Positions 1-5,325 of a stretch of DNA of 5,926 bases are shown here, one piece after another; the stretch's first letter is position 1, and each line of letters opens with the position of its first letter. Where the stretch lies: assembly GCA_023301665.1 (NCBI GenBank), contig JALZUL010000024.1, forward strand, positions 1 to 5,926, in the 5' to 3' direction. The position numbers were made by a program, and so were the translations under genes. The DNA comes from Ascidiaceihabitans sp. GTDB lineage: Bacteria; Pseudomonadota; Alphaproteobacteria; Rhodobacterales; Rhodobacteraceae. Under the pieces are notes generated by a model that made no database searches, was not told where the DNA came from, and saw only the letters and a list, made by a program, of their open reading frames with translations.

Positions 1-840
1 GTTGCGTCGTTGAATTGGGACACGGGTGGCGTGAATGCCACGATACGCAGCCAGATGGCGGCGTCATATGATGAGCCGCTTTATGATCCGGCGGAGTTGT
101 TGGGGATTGTGCCTGCCGATACCCGCCAGCCTTATGACATTCGTGAGGTGATTATGCGGATTGTCGATGGATCGCGCTTTGATGAGTTCAAGCCGCGCTT
201 TGGCGAGACGTTGGTGACGGGGTTTGCCCATCTGAAGGGCTGTCCGATTGGGATTATTGCCAACAACGGTGTGTTGTTTTCCGAGGCCGCGCAGAAGGGC
301 GCACATTTTGTGGAGCTATGCTCACAACGTAAAATCCCGTTGGTGTTCTTGCAGAATATCACTGGGTTTATGGTGGGGCGTAAGTACGAGAATGAGGGGA
401 TTGCGCGGCACGGGGCCAAGATGGTGACGGCTGTGGCGACCACCGCCGTGCCTAAGATTACCATGGTTGTGGGTGGCTCGTTTGGCGCTGGGAATTATGG
501 GATGTCGGGGCGGGCGTATAGCCCTCGTTTCATGTGGAGTTGGCCCAACTCGCGCATCGGCGTGATGGGTGGTGCGCAAGCGGCTGGCGTTTTGGCCACG
601 GTGAAGGGGGATGGCATGGAGCGAAAGGGGGAGGCGTGGTCTGTTGAAGAAGAAGCCGCGTTTAAACAGCCCACGATTGATATGTTTGAGGAGCAGTCGC
701 ATCCTTTGTACGCCTCGGCCCGTTTGTGGGATGACGGGGTGATTGATCCGCGCAAAAGCCGCGATGTCTTGGCGTTGAGCCTGTCGGCGTCGTTGAATGC
801 TGAGATTGAGGAGACACGTTTTGGCGTGTTTCGGATGTGA
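1..840 (+). CDS. mccB: Methylcrotonyl-CoA carboxylase, carboxyltransferase (beta) subunit, 5'-truncated
   Basis: This subunit moves the carboxyl group from carboxybiotin to 3-methylcrotonyl-CoA, giving 3-methylglutaconyl-CoA in cytosolic leucine breakdown. The gene enters the window already open in frame 1; 279 codons are visible, and since family members run to about 535 residues roughly the first half is missing. What remains is the end of the N-terminal carboxyltransferase lobe and the C-terminal lobe. Numbering from the first window codon, the conserved FLQNITGFMVG stretch lies near 116-126 and GGSFGAGNYGM near 158-168; the family uses such glycine-rich loops to hold the CoA thioester. 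SPRFMWSWPNSRIGVMGG follows directly and is characteristic of MccB. The C-terminus (ETRFGVFRM) is normal, so only the window edge truncates it. Leucine codons are mostly TTG (13 of 17 by hand count). A geranyl-CoA carboxylase beta subunit is the main alternative, but the HMG-CoA lyase and hydratase downstream favour leucine degradation. Confidence 0.95.
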   Translation, partial: VASLNWDTGGVNATIRSQMAASYDEPLYDPAELLGIVPADTRQPYDIREVIMRIVDGSRFDEFKPRFGETLVTGFAHLKGCPIGIIANNGVLFSEAAQKGAHFVELCSQRKIPLVFLQNITGFMVGRKYENEGIARHGAKMVTAVATTAVPKITMVVGGSFGAGNYGMSGRAYSPRFMWSWPNSRIGVMGGAQAAGVLATVKGDGMERKGEAWSVEEEAAFKQPTIDMFEEQSHPLYASARLWDDGVIDPRKSRDVLALSLSASLNAEIEETRFGVFRM

Positions 841-847
841 TGGTGTT

Positions 848-906
848 GGTTGAGGGCTCTGCCCTCGGCGCGGTGCGCCTCACCCGAAGTTTTTTGGCAA
901 GATGAA
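848..906 (+). repeat. Intergenic hairpin element, possible Rhodobacteraceae dispersed repeat
   Basis: The gap after mccB contains two perfect inverted repeats back to back: GAGGGC-TCT-GCCCTC at 852-866 and GGCGC-GGT-GCGCC at 867-879. These are followed by CACCCGAAG, a run of six T at 890-895 and GGCAAGATGAA. A competing longer stem is also possible: GGTTGAGG (848-855) can pair with CCTCACCC (878-885) with one mismatch, ending four bases before the T-run. From memory, very similar strings (hairpin, CACCCGAGG, T-rich stretch, GGCAAGATGAA) recur between genes in many Rhodobacteraceae genomes, so this may be a dispersed family element; I could not search for copies. It could attenuate transcription, stabilise the 3' end of the mccB message, or be passive. 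The T-run is 10 bases from the inner hairpin, so it is not a textbook terminator. Confidence 0.6.
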
Positions 907-907
907 C

Positions 908-913
908 GGGGGA
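908..913 (+). promoter_or_regulatory. Ribosome binding site for the ASCH gene
   Basis: The purine run GGGGGA lies 8 bases before the ATG at 922 and supports that start. The open frame continues upstream to a TTG at 850, but that would translate the hairpin element and lacks a ribosome site. A GTG at 919, directly before the ATG, is a possible one-codon extension. Confidence 0.6.
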
Positions 914-921
914 TTTTCGTG

Positions 922-1335
922 ATGACTTTGGAACAGGTACTTGCGACGTATCCAGGGGCATTTCCCCATCCGGTTGGGGATAGCGAGGCGTTGAATGCTG
1001 AGATATCGGCGTTGATGCGGTCGGGTGTGAAGACCGGCACTTGTGATGCTTGGGCGATCTACGTCGATGGCACCGAGGATTTGCCGGTTGTTGGTCGTGT
1101 GGACATTGCTTTGGATTGGGCGGGGCGGCCGGCGCTTGCCACGCGGACTTTGTCGGTAGAGCGAATTGCCTTTGATCAAATGGATGAGAAACGCGTAGCC
1201 CTGCAGGGCGAGTTTCGTGATTTGGCCCATTGGCGATTGGGCTATGAAGCGTATTTGACCCGTTCGGGTCGTTTTGCGCCGAATGTCGATATGATGTTTG
1301 AGCGTTTTGAAATTGTAGAGGATTTTGGACAGTGA
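922..1335 (+). CDS. ASCH domain-containing protein (YhfF-like)
   Basis: A small cytosolic protein of 137 residues, nearly all of it one ASCH domain, a PUA-like beta-barrel fold thought to bind RNA or nucleosides. Visible family marks, in order, are the GVKTGT segment (35-40, the usual GxKTxT), the DWAGRPALATRT strand (65-76), QGEFRDLAHWRLGYEAYL (95-112, corresponding to the EGEGD..L..WR..H..Y stretch of YhfF-type proteins) and the closing FERFEIVED (126-134). The usual EGEGD is altered to QGEFRD here, which may affect activity. Characterised ASCH relatives include E. coli YqfB, an N4-acetylcytidine amidohydrolase, and a ribonuclease from Zymomonas; whether this protein has either activity cannot be told from sequence. 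It is separated from mccB by 81 bases but overlaps the next gene by 4 bases (GTGA), so it is probably co-translated with that gene and mccA. Its role in a leucine operon is unknown; regulation at the RNA level is only a guess. Confidence 0.85.
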   Translation: MTLEQVLATYPGAFPHPVGDSEALNAEISALMRSGVKTGTCDAWAIYVDGTEDLPVVGRVDIALDWAGRPALATRTLSVERIAFDQMDEKRVALQGEFRDLAHWRLGYEAYLTRSGRFAPNVDMMFERFEIVEDFGQ

Positions 1336-1787
1336 CTGATTTAAAGACGGGGACTGATTTAAATATGGGTCCATTGACCCTCAGTGTAAAAAGCTATGCG
1401 GATGATGTGTCTAAGGACTTTTATGAGGCCAATTGGCTGAATGTTGGTGTGAAGTGTCCGACCGATGAGGGGGATGTGGCGTTTCAGTCGCCGTGTTTGA
1501 TGACCACCGATATCTTTGATTTCATGGATGAGATGAATGATCTGTTGGCGGGTCAGGGGCGTCAGGCGTATTTGGTAAGTCTTGAGCCGCAGGTTGATCT
1601 GCGTATTGCGCGCGGCGATGGGCCGGATGTGTTTACGCTTGAGGTCGAGCTGACCCCGAACGCGGAGGACGACGAGGACATTTATGATGCCGCCGCGATT
1701 GTGAGCCGCGCAGAGGTTGAGGCGATGGTGAAGCAGGCCGAGCAGGTCGTTGAGGCGTTTCCGGTACGTGGGATACAAGACAAATGA
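1332..1787 (+). CDS. Small acidic protein, tentatively WapI-type immunity family
   Basis: The gene encodes 151 residues from a GTG start that overlaps the ASCH stop (GTGA), with AGAGGA at 1317-1322 as ribosome site. An ATG at 1365 (residue 12) would give 140 residues and is a serious alternative, because the first 12 residues derive from a tandem repeat. No signal peptide or membrane segment is visible, so it should be cytosolic. YEANWLNV (31-38), a CLMTTDIFDFMDEMNDLL segment (55-72), alternating hydrophobic strands near 77-107, an acidic turn (NAEDDEDIYD, 110-119) and a final helix ending EAFPVRG (141-147) fit the pattern I recall for WapI-family immunity proteins, small domains often found beside polymorphic toxins. 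The match is from memory and is tentative. No toxin gene is visible here, and the gene is locked between ASCH and mccA by 4-base overlaps on both sides, so a housekeeping or pathway-linked job is as likely as immunity. Confidence 0.75.
   Translation: MTDLKTGTDLNMGPLTLSVKSYADDVSKDFYEANWLNVGVKCPTDEGDVAFQSPCLMTTDIFDFMDEMNDLLAGQGRQAYLVSLEPQVDLRIARGDGPDVFTLEVELTPNAEDDEDIYDAAAIVSRAEVEAMVKQAEQVVEAFPVRGIQDK
1334..1369 (+). repeat. Two-copy 18-bp tandem repeat at the start of the WapI-like gene
   Basis: GACTGATTTAAAGACGGG (1334-1351) is followed directly by GACTGATTTAAATATGGG (1352-1369), with only two differing bases. Because the unit is 18 bases it keeps the frame and encodes TDLKTG then TDLNMG. 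The copies begin inside the overlap between the ASCH stop and the GTG start, and the second copy creates the alternative ATG at 1365. Confidence 0.9.
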
Positions 1788-3724
1788 TGTTTGATCGTAT
1801 CCTCATTGCCAATCGAGGAGAGATCGCATGCCGCGTGATTGAGACGGCTCAATCGATGGGAGTGTCTTGTGTTGCGGTGCACTCGGATGTTGATGCCACA
1901 TCCAAGCACGTTCAAATGGCTGATTTGGCCGTTCACATCGGTGGCAACGCCCCTGCCGAGAGCTACTTGCGTGGGGAAGTGATCATTCAAGCCGCTTTGG
2001 ATACGGGCGCGCAGGCGATCCATCCGGGATACGGTTTTCTGTCTGAGAACCCTGAATTTGTGGATGCGGTTGAGGCGGCAGGGTTGGTGTTTATTGGACC
2101 CTCGGCTGATGCGATCCGCGCGATGGGGTTAAAGGATGCGGCGAAGGCCCTGATGATTGACGCGGGTGTTCCAGTGGTCCCCGGTTATCATGGTGCAGAT
2201 CAGGATGATGCTTTGCTCGCGGATGAGGCTGGCAAGATTGGCTATCCGGTGTTGATCAAGGCCGTGGCTGGCGGTGGTGGCAAGGGGATGCGGTTGGTTG
2301 AGGCCGCTGGTGGGTTTGATGAGGCGTTGGCGTCTGCTCGCTCCGAGGCTTTGAACGCCTTTGGTAATGCAGATGTCTTGGTAGAGAAATTCGTCAGCAA
2401 ACCGCGCCATATTGAAGTGCAGGTGTTTGGTGATGGGGAAAAGGCGGTCCATCTTTTTGAGCGTGATTGTTCGCTTCAGAGGCGCCATCAAAAGGTGATC
2501 GAAGAAGCGCCAGCCCCCGATATGACCCAAGATATGCGTGACGCTATGGGGCAGGCAGCGGTCTTGGCGGCTGAGGCGATTGGTTACAAAGGTGCGGGTA
2601 CAGTTGAATTCATTGTCGACGGATCCGGTGGGTTAAGAACTGATGGCTTCTTTTTTATGGAAATGAACACACGCCTTCAGGTCGAACATCCTGTGACTGA
2701 GATGATCACTGGTGTCGACCTTGTGGCATGGCAATTGCGTGTGGCAGCGGGTGAGGGGCTGCCGGTTGCGCAAGATGAGCTGTCGATCAATGGCCACGCT
2801 TTTGAGGCCCGCCTTTACGCTGAAGACGTGCCAAAGGGGTTTCTGCCAGCCACGGGCACGTTGACGCATTTGCAATTCCCCAAAGGTGCGCGCGCGGACA
2901 GTGGCGTGCGTGCTGGTGATACAATCAGCCCGTTTTATGACCCGATGATCGCCAAGGTGATCGTTCATGGCCCCACACGCGATGTGGCGCTGGCGAAACT
3001 CTCGGCGGCTTTGCGGGATACGCAGGTTGCGGGGACGGTGACGAACCTTAGCTTCTTAGGGGCGCTGGCTGCGCATAGCGGTTTCGCGGCAGGTGATGTT
3101 GATACAGGGCTTATTGCGCGTGACACAGGTGTGCTTACAGCCACAACGCCGCTTACGCCGGCCCATTGGGCGCGCGCTGGGATGGCGGCATTTGATTTGG
3201 ATGATCCCAAGGATGAGGTGGGCTTCAATCTATGGGGGCCGTTACGCCAATCTGTTACACTGGCGCATGGAGGCGAAGAGCTAACCGTTCAGGTCGAGGT
3301 TTCTGACCCAAATACGCAGGTTTGGTATGTTGAGAAAGCTAAAGTAACCGCGAAACGGGTTTCTGGTCGCTGGTCTTTGGACGGCGCACCTGCGCCGTTT
3401 GTGGCTAAGACCGCTGAGCACGTAACCGTATTTGATCACTACGGTATAGCATTCGACATCATTGACCCGTTGCAACGTGACACAAGTGCTGGGGGCGATG
3501 GCAATGTTGTGGAGGCCCCAATGCCCGGACTGGTAAAGCTTGTGAGCGCATCGGCCGGTCAAAAGGTGCAAACGGGCGATCGGCTTGCGGTGCTCGAAGC
3601 GATGAAAATGGAGCATGCGTTACTTGCGGCAAGGGATGGGGTTATCGCTGAGGTCTTGGTCAGTGAAGGCGATCAAGTCGATGCGGGTGCCGCGTTGATC
3701 CGCCTAGAGGAAAAAGAGGGCTGA
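1784..3724 (+). CDS. mccA: Methylcrotonyl-CoA carboxylase, biotin carboxylase/biotin carrier (alpha) subunit
   Basis: This biotin enzyme of 646 residues uses ATP and bicarbonate to carboxylate its own biotin and pairs with MccB in the cytosol. The biotin carboxylase part spans about 1-445: the N-terminal FDRILIANRGEIACRVI (3-19), the HPGYGFLSEN segment (80-89), the ATP-grasp glycine loop GGGGKGMR (163-170), the ERDCSLQRRHQK stretch (226-237) and the EMNTRLQVEHPVTE signature (293-306). About 450-570 is the less conserved linker domain that contacts the beta subunit. The biotinyl carrier domain is about 574-642, with EAPMPG (577-582) and the attachment motif EAMKMEH; Lys608 is the expected biotinylated residue. 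Length and domain order are normal for MccA and no active-site residue is missing. The start is ATG at 1784, whose ATGA overlaps the upstream stop; a second ATG follows at 1787. A propionyl- or geranyl-CoA carboxylase alpha subunit is less likely given the pathway neighbours. Confidence 0.96.
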   Translation: MMFDRILIANRGEIACRVIETAQSMGVSCVAVHSDVDATSKHVQMADLAVHIGGNAPAESYLRGEVIIQAALDTGAQAIHPGYGFLSENPEFVDAVEAAGLVFIGPSADAIRAMGLKDAAKALMIDAGVPVVPGYHGADQDDALLADEAGKIGYPVLIKAVAGGGGKGMRLVEAAGGFDEALASARSEALNAFGNADVLVEKFVSKPRHIEVQVFGDGEKAVHLFERDCSLQRRHQKVIEEAPAPDMTQDMRDAMGQAAVLAAEAIGYKGAGTVEFIVDGSGGLRTDGFFFMEMNTRLQVEHPVTEMITGVDLVAWQLRVAAGEGLPVAQDELSINGHAFEARLYAEDVPKGFLPATGTLTHLQFPKGARADSGVRAGDTISPFYDPMIAKVIVHGPTRDVALAKLSAALRDTQVAGTVTNLSFLGALAAHSGFAAGDVDTGLIARDTGVLTATTPLTPAHWARAGMAAFDLDDPKDEVGFNLWGPLRQSVTLAHGGEELTVQVEVSDPNTQVWYVEKAKVTAKRVSGRWSLDGAPAPFVAKTAEHVTVFDHYGIAFDIIDPLQRDTSAGGDGNVVEAPMPGLVKLVSASAGQKVQTGDRLAVLEAMKMEHALLAARDGVIAEVLVSEGDQVDAGAALIRLEEKEG

Positions 3725-3731
3725 ATGTCAG

Positions 3732-4412
3732 ATGGCTAAGATCACCCTGCATCACTGCCCGCAAACCCGTTCGATGCGATCCTTGTGGTTGCTGAATGAG
3801 CTTGGGGTGGAATTCGAGGTGGTCACGCATGCCTTTGGGAAGAACTTAAGAGCCCCTGACTTCCTGAAGCAGTCGTTTGCGGGTCGTGTTCCCGCACTTG
3901 AGATAGAGGGACGTCGCCTGTTTGAAACGGGTGCGATTACTGAGGTGCTGTGTGAGGTCTATAGCCCTGATGCGCTGGGCCGCAGAGCAGGGCACACTGA
4001 GCGTGCGGATTGGCTGGTCTGGGTGCATTTCTCAGAAACGATAAGTCAGCACAGCGCGGCTTTGACCCAGCAACATGTCGCGCTTTATGATGATAGTATG
4101 CGCAGCCCGATTGTGATGAAGTTGGAAGCTGCAAGGCTCACCAAATGCTACGCGGCTCTTGAGGCCCGATTTGAAGAGTTGACCGATCAAGGGGCAAGGG
4201 CGCACTATCTACTGGCGTCAGGTTTTAGTGCTGCTGATATTTCTGTGGGCCAAGCCGTCTATATGGCGCGTCATTTTGCAACGTTAGACGCGTTCCCCAA
4301 AACCTTTGCATGGTTCACGCGGATCAGTGAGCGTCCAGCGTTTCAAGCCAGTTTACCTTTGGATGAGGACCGGCTGTATCAGCGTGCGTTCTACGCTACT
4401 TGGGAAACATAA
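3732..4412 (+). CDS. Glutathione S-transferase family protein
   Basis: A 226-residue cytosolic protein with the two-domain GST layout. The N-terminal thioredoxin-like half (about 1-80) begins ITLHHCPQTRSMR, has the loop GRVPAL whose Pro54 should be the cis-proline, and continues to FETGAI (64-69), where Thr66 replaces the usual Ser of the Glu-Ser glutathione-binding pair. The C-terminal helical half includes GFSAAD (164-169), the N-capping box (Ser166, Asp169) found in nearly all GSTs. Cys9, Thr12 and Ser14 all lie in the catalytic region, and I cannot tell which activates glutathione. The substrate is unknown. It starts 7 bases after mccA and ends 11 bases before mvaB, so it is co-transcribed with leucine degradation genes; detoxifying reactive enoyl-CoA or aldehyde by-products is a guess. 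AGAGGG at 3715-3720 is 11 bases from the chosen ATG, a long spacing, and fits better an out-of-frame ATG at 3725 that opens only a four-codon frame. Confidence 0.9.
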   Translation: MAKITLHHCPQTRSMRSLWLLNELGVEFEVVTHAFGKNLRAPDFLKQSFAGRVPALEIEGRRLFETGAITEVLCEVYSPDALGRRAGHTERADWLVWVHFSETISQHSAALTQQHVALYDDSMRSPIVMKLEAARLTKCYAALEARFEELTDQGARAHYLLASGFSAADISVGQAVYMARHFATLDAFPKTFAWFTRISERPAFQASLPLDEDRLYQRAFYATWET

Positions 4413-4419
4413 GGGAGAG
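4413..4419 (+). promoter_or_regulatory. Ribosome binding site for mvaB
   Basis: GGGAGAG directly follows the stop of the GST gene and places a GGAG core 6 bases before the ATG at 4424. It decides that start over an in-frame TTG at 4400, which lies inside the GST gene and would add eight residues not expected in the family. Confidence 0.75.
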
Positions 4420-4423
4420 AACC

Positions 4424-5299
4424 ATGTTAGATCACACTTTGAGCACCAGCCTCGGGCAAGTAGAGATTTTCGAAATGGGGCCGCGTGACGGTTTGCAAAA
4501 TGAAAAAGCTGACATCTCGGTCGCGCAAAAAGTTGCATTGGTTGACTGCCTTTCACAGGTGGGCTTCTCGCGGATAGAAGTTGCAAGCTTTGTGAGCCCC
4601 AAATGGGTTCCGCAGATGGCCGGGAGCGATAAAGTGTTTCGGGGGATCACGCGTGCAAAGGGTGTGCGCTACGCCGCATTAACGCCAAACATGCGAGGAT
4701 TTGAAGATGCGGTCGCTGCAGGCGCGGATGAGGTCGCCGTGTTTGGCTCTGCTTCTGAAGGGTTCTCAAAAGCGAATATCAACGCGAGCATCGATGACTC
4801 CTTGGATCGCTTTGCGCCCGTGATCGAAGCGGCACGTGCTGTTGATATACCCGTGCGTGGTTACGTGTCTTGCGTGGCGGCCTGTCCCTACGATGGTGAG
4901 ACCGCACCTAGCGCTGTGGCGCGTGTTGCAGAGCGCCTGTTTGCCATGGGGTGTTACGAGATTTCGCTTGGCGACACGATTGGGGCGGGAACGCCTGATA
5001 GCATCGCACGCATGCTTATGGCCGTGCGTGAGGTTGTACCTGTGGCACGCCTTGCGGGGCATTACCACGACACGAATGGGCGCGCGGTCGACAATATCGA
5101 TGCATCACTGGCGCTGGGCGTTCGGATCTTTGATGCGGCAGTGGGGGGCTTAGGGGGCTGCCCTTACGCGCCGGGCGCTGCGGGTAATGTGGCGACGGAA
5201 CGTGTTGCTGCGCATTTTGAGCGATTGGGCTACGAGACTGGCCTTGATCTTGATGTCATCGAACGTGCGGCTGAGATGGCCCGTTCTTTGCGCCGCTGA
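4424..5299 (+). CDS. mvaB: Hydroxymethylglutaryl-CoA lyase
   Basis: This enzyme cleaves HMG-CoA to acetoacetate and acetyl-CoA, the last step of leucine degradation, in the cytosol and with a divalent metal. The protein has 291 residues, close to the usual bacterial length of about 300, and forms a single TIM-barrel domain of the DRE-TIM type. Visible motifs by residue: GPRDGLQNE (19-27), holding catalytic Arg21 and metal ligand Asp22; IEVASFVSPKWVPQMA (51-66) with Glu52; AGHYHDT (211-217), where His213 and His215 are the expected metal ligands; and GLGGCPYAPGAAGN (242-255), containing the active-site loop Cys246 and metal ligand Asn255. Roles are assigned by analogy with human HMGCL. All key residues are present, so the enzyme should be active. 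It follows the GST gene by 11 bases and precedes the hydratase by 26. The HMGL signature separates it from isopropylmalate and homocitrate synthases. Confidence 0.96.
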   Translation: MLDHTLSTSLGQVEIFEMGPRDGLQNEKADISVAQKVALVDCLSQVGFSRIEVASFVSPKWVPQMAGSDKVFRGITRAKGVRYAALTPNMRGFEDAVAAGADEVAVFGSASEGFSKANINASIDDSLDRFAPVIEAARAVDIPVRGYVSCVAACPYDGETAPSAVARVAERLFAMGCYEISLGDTIGAGTPDSIARMLMAVREVVPVARLAGHYHDTNGRAVDNIDASLALGVRIFDAAVGGLGGCPYAPGAAGNVATERVAAHFERLGYETGLDLDVIERAAEMARSLRR

Positions 5300-5315
5300 C
5301 GAAATAGAGAAGCTT

Positions 5316-5320
5316 GGAGA
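5316..5320 (+). promoter_or_regulatory. Ribosome binding site for the crotonase gene (GTG start)
   Basis: GGAGA lies 5 bases before the GTG at 5326. No in-frame ATG is available near the conserved N-terminus (the first is at residue 32, past the KHNALS motif), so this site supports GTG as the start. Confidence 0.7.
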
Positions 5321-5325
5321 ATTCA

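Noticed and set aside
1..840. mccB and liuC as pseudogenes because incomplete
   Set aside because: Both are open and conserved right up to the window edges, so the truncation comes from the window.
867..896. Full intrinsic terminator after mccB
   Set aside because: The inner hairpin is short and 10 bases from the T-run, the longer stem has a mismatch, and pathway genes continue downstream; it is kept only as a possible attenuator.
850..921. TTG start at 850 for the ASCH gene
   Set aside because: It would translate the hairpin element and add 24 residues outside the domain; ATG at 922 has a well-placed GGGGGA.
64..1778. Long open frames on the minus strand opposite mccB and the two small genes
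   Set aside because: They lie opposite well-conserved coding sequence, show no recognisable domains, and are rich in Arg, His and Pro, as expected of antisense shadows.
4400..4423. TTG start at 4400 for HMG-CoA lyase
   Set aside because: It lies within the GST gene, and the ATG at 4424 has a strong ribosome site between the two genes.
4836..5153. Plus-strand frame of 105 codons inside mvaB
   Set aside because: It overlaps conserved HMG-CoA lyase codons in another frame and looks like no known protein; likewise the short plus frames at 3093-3284 and 4306-4488.
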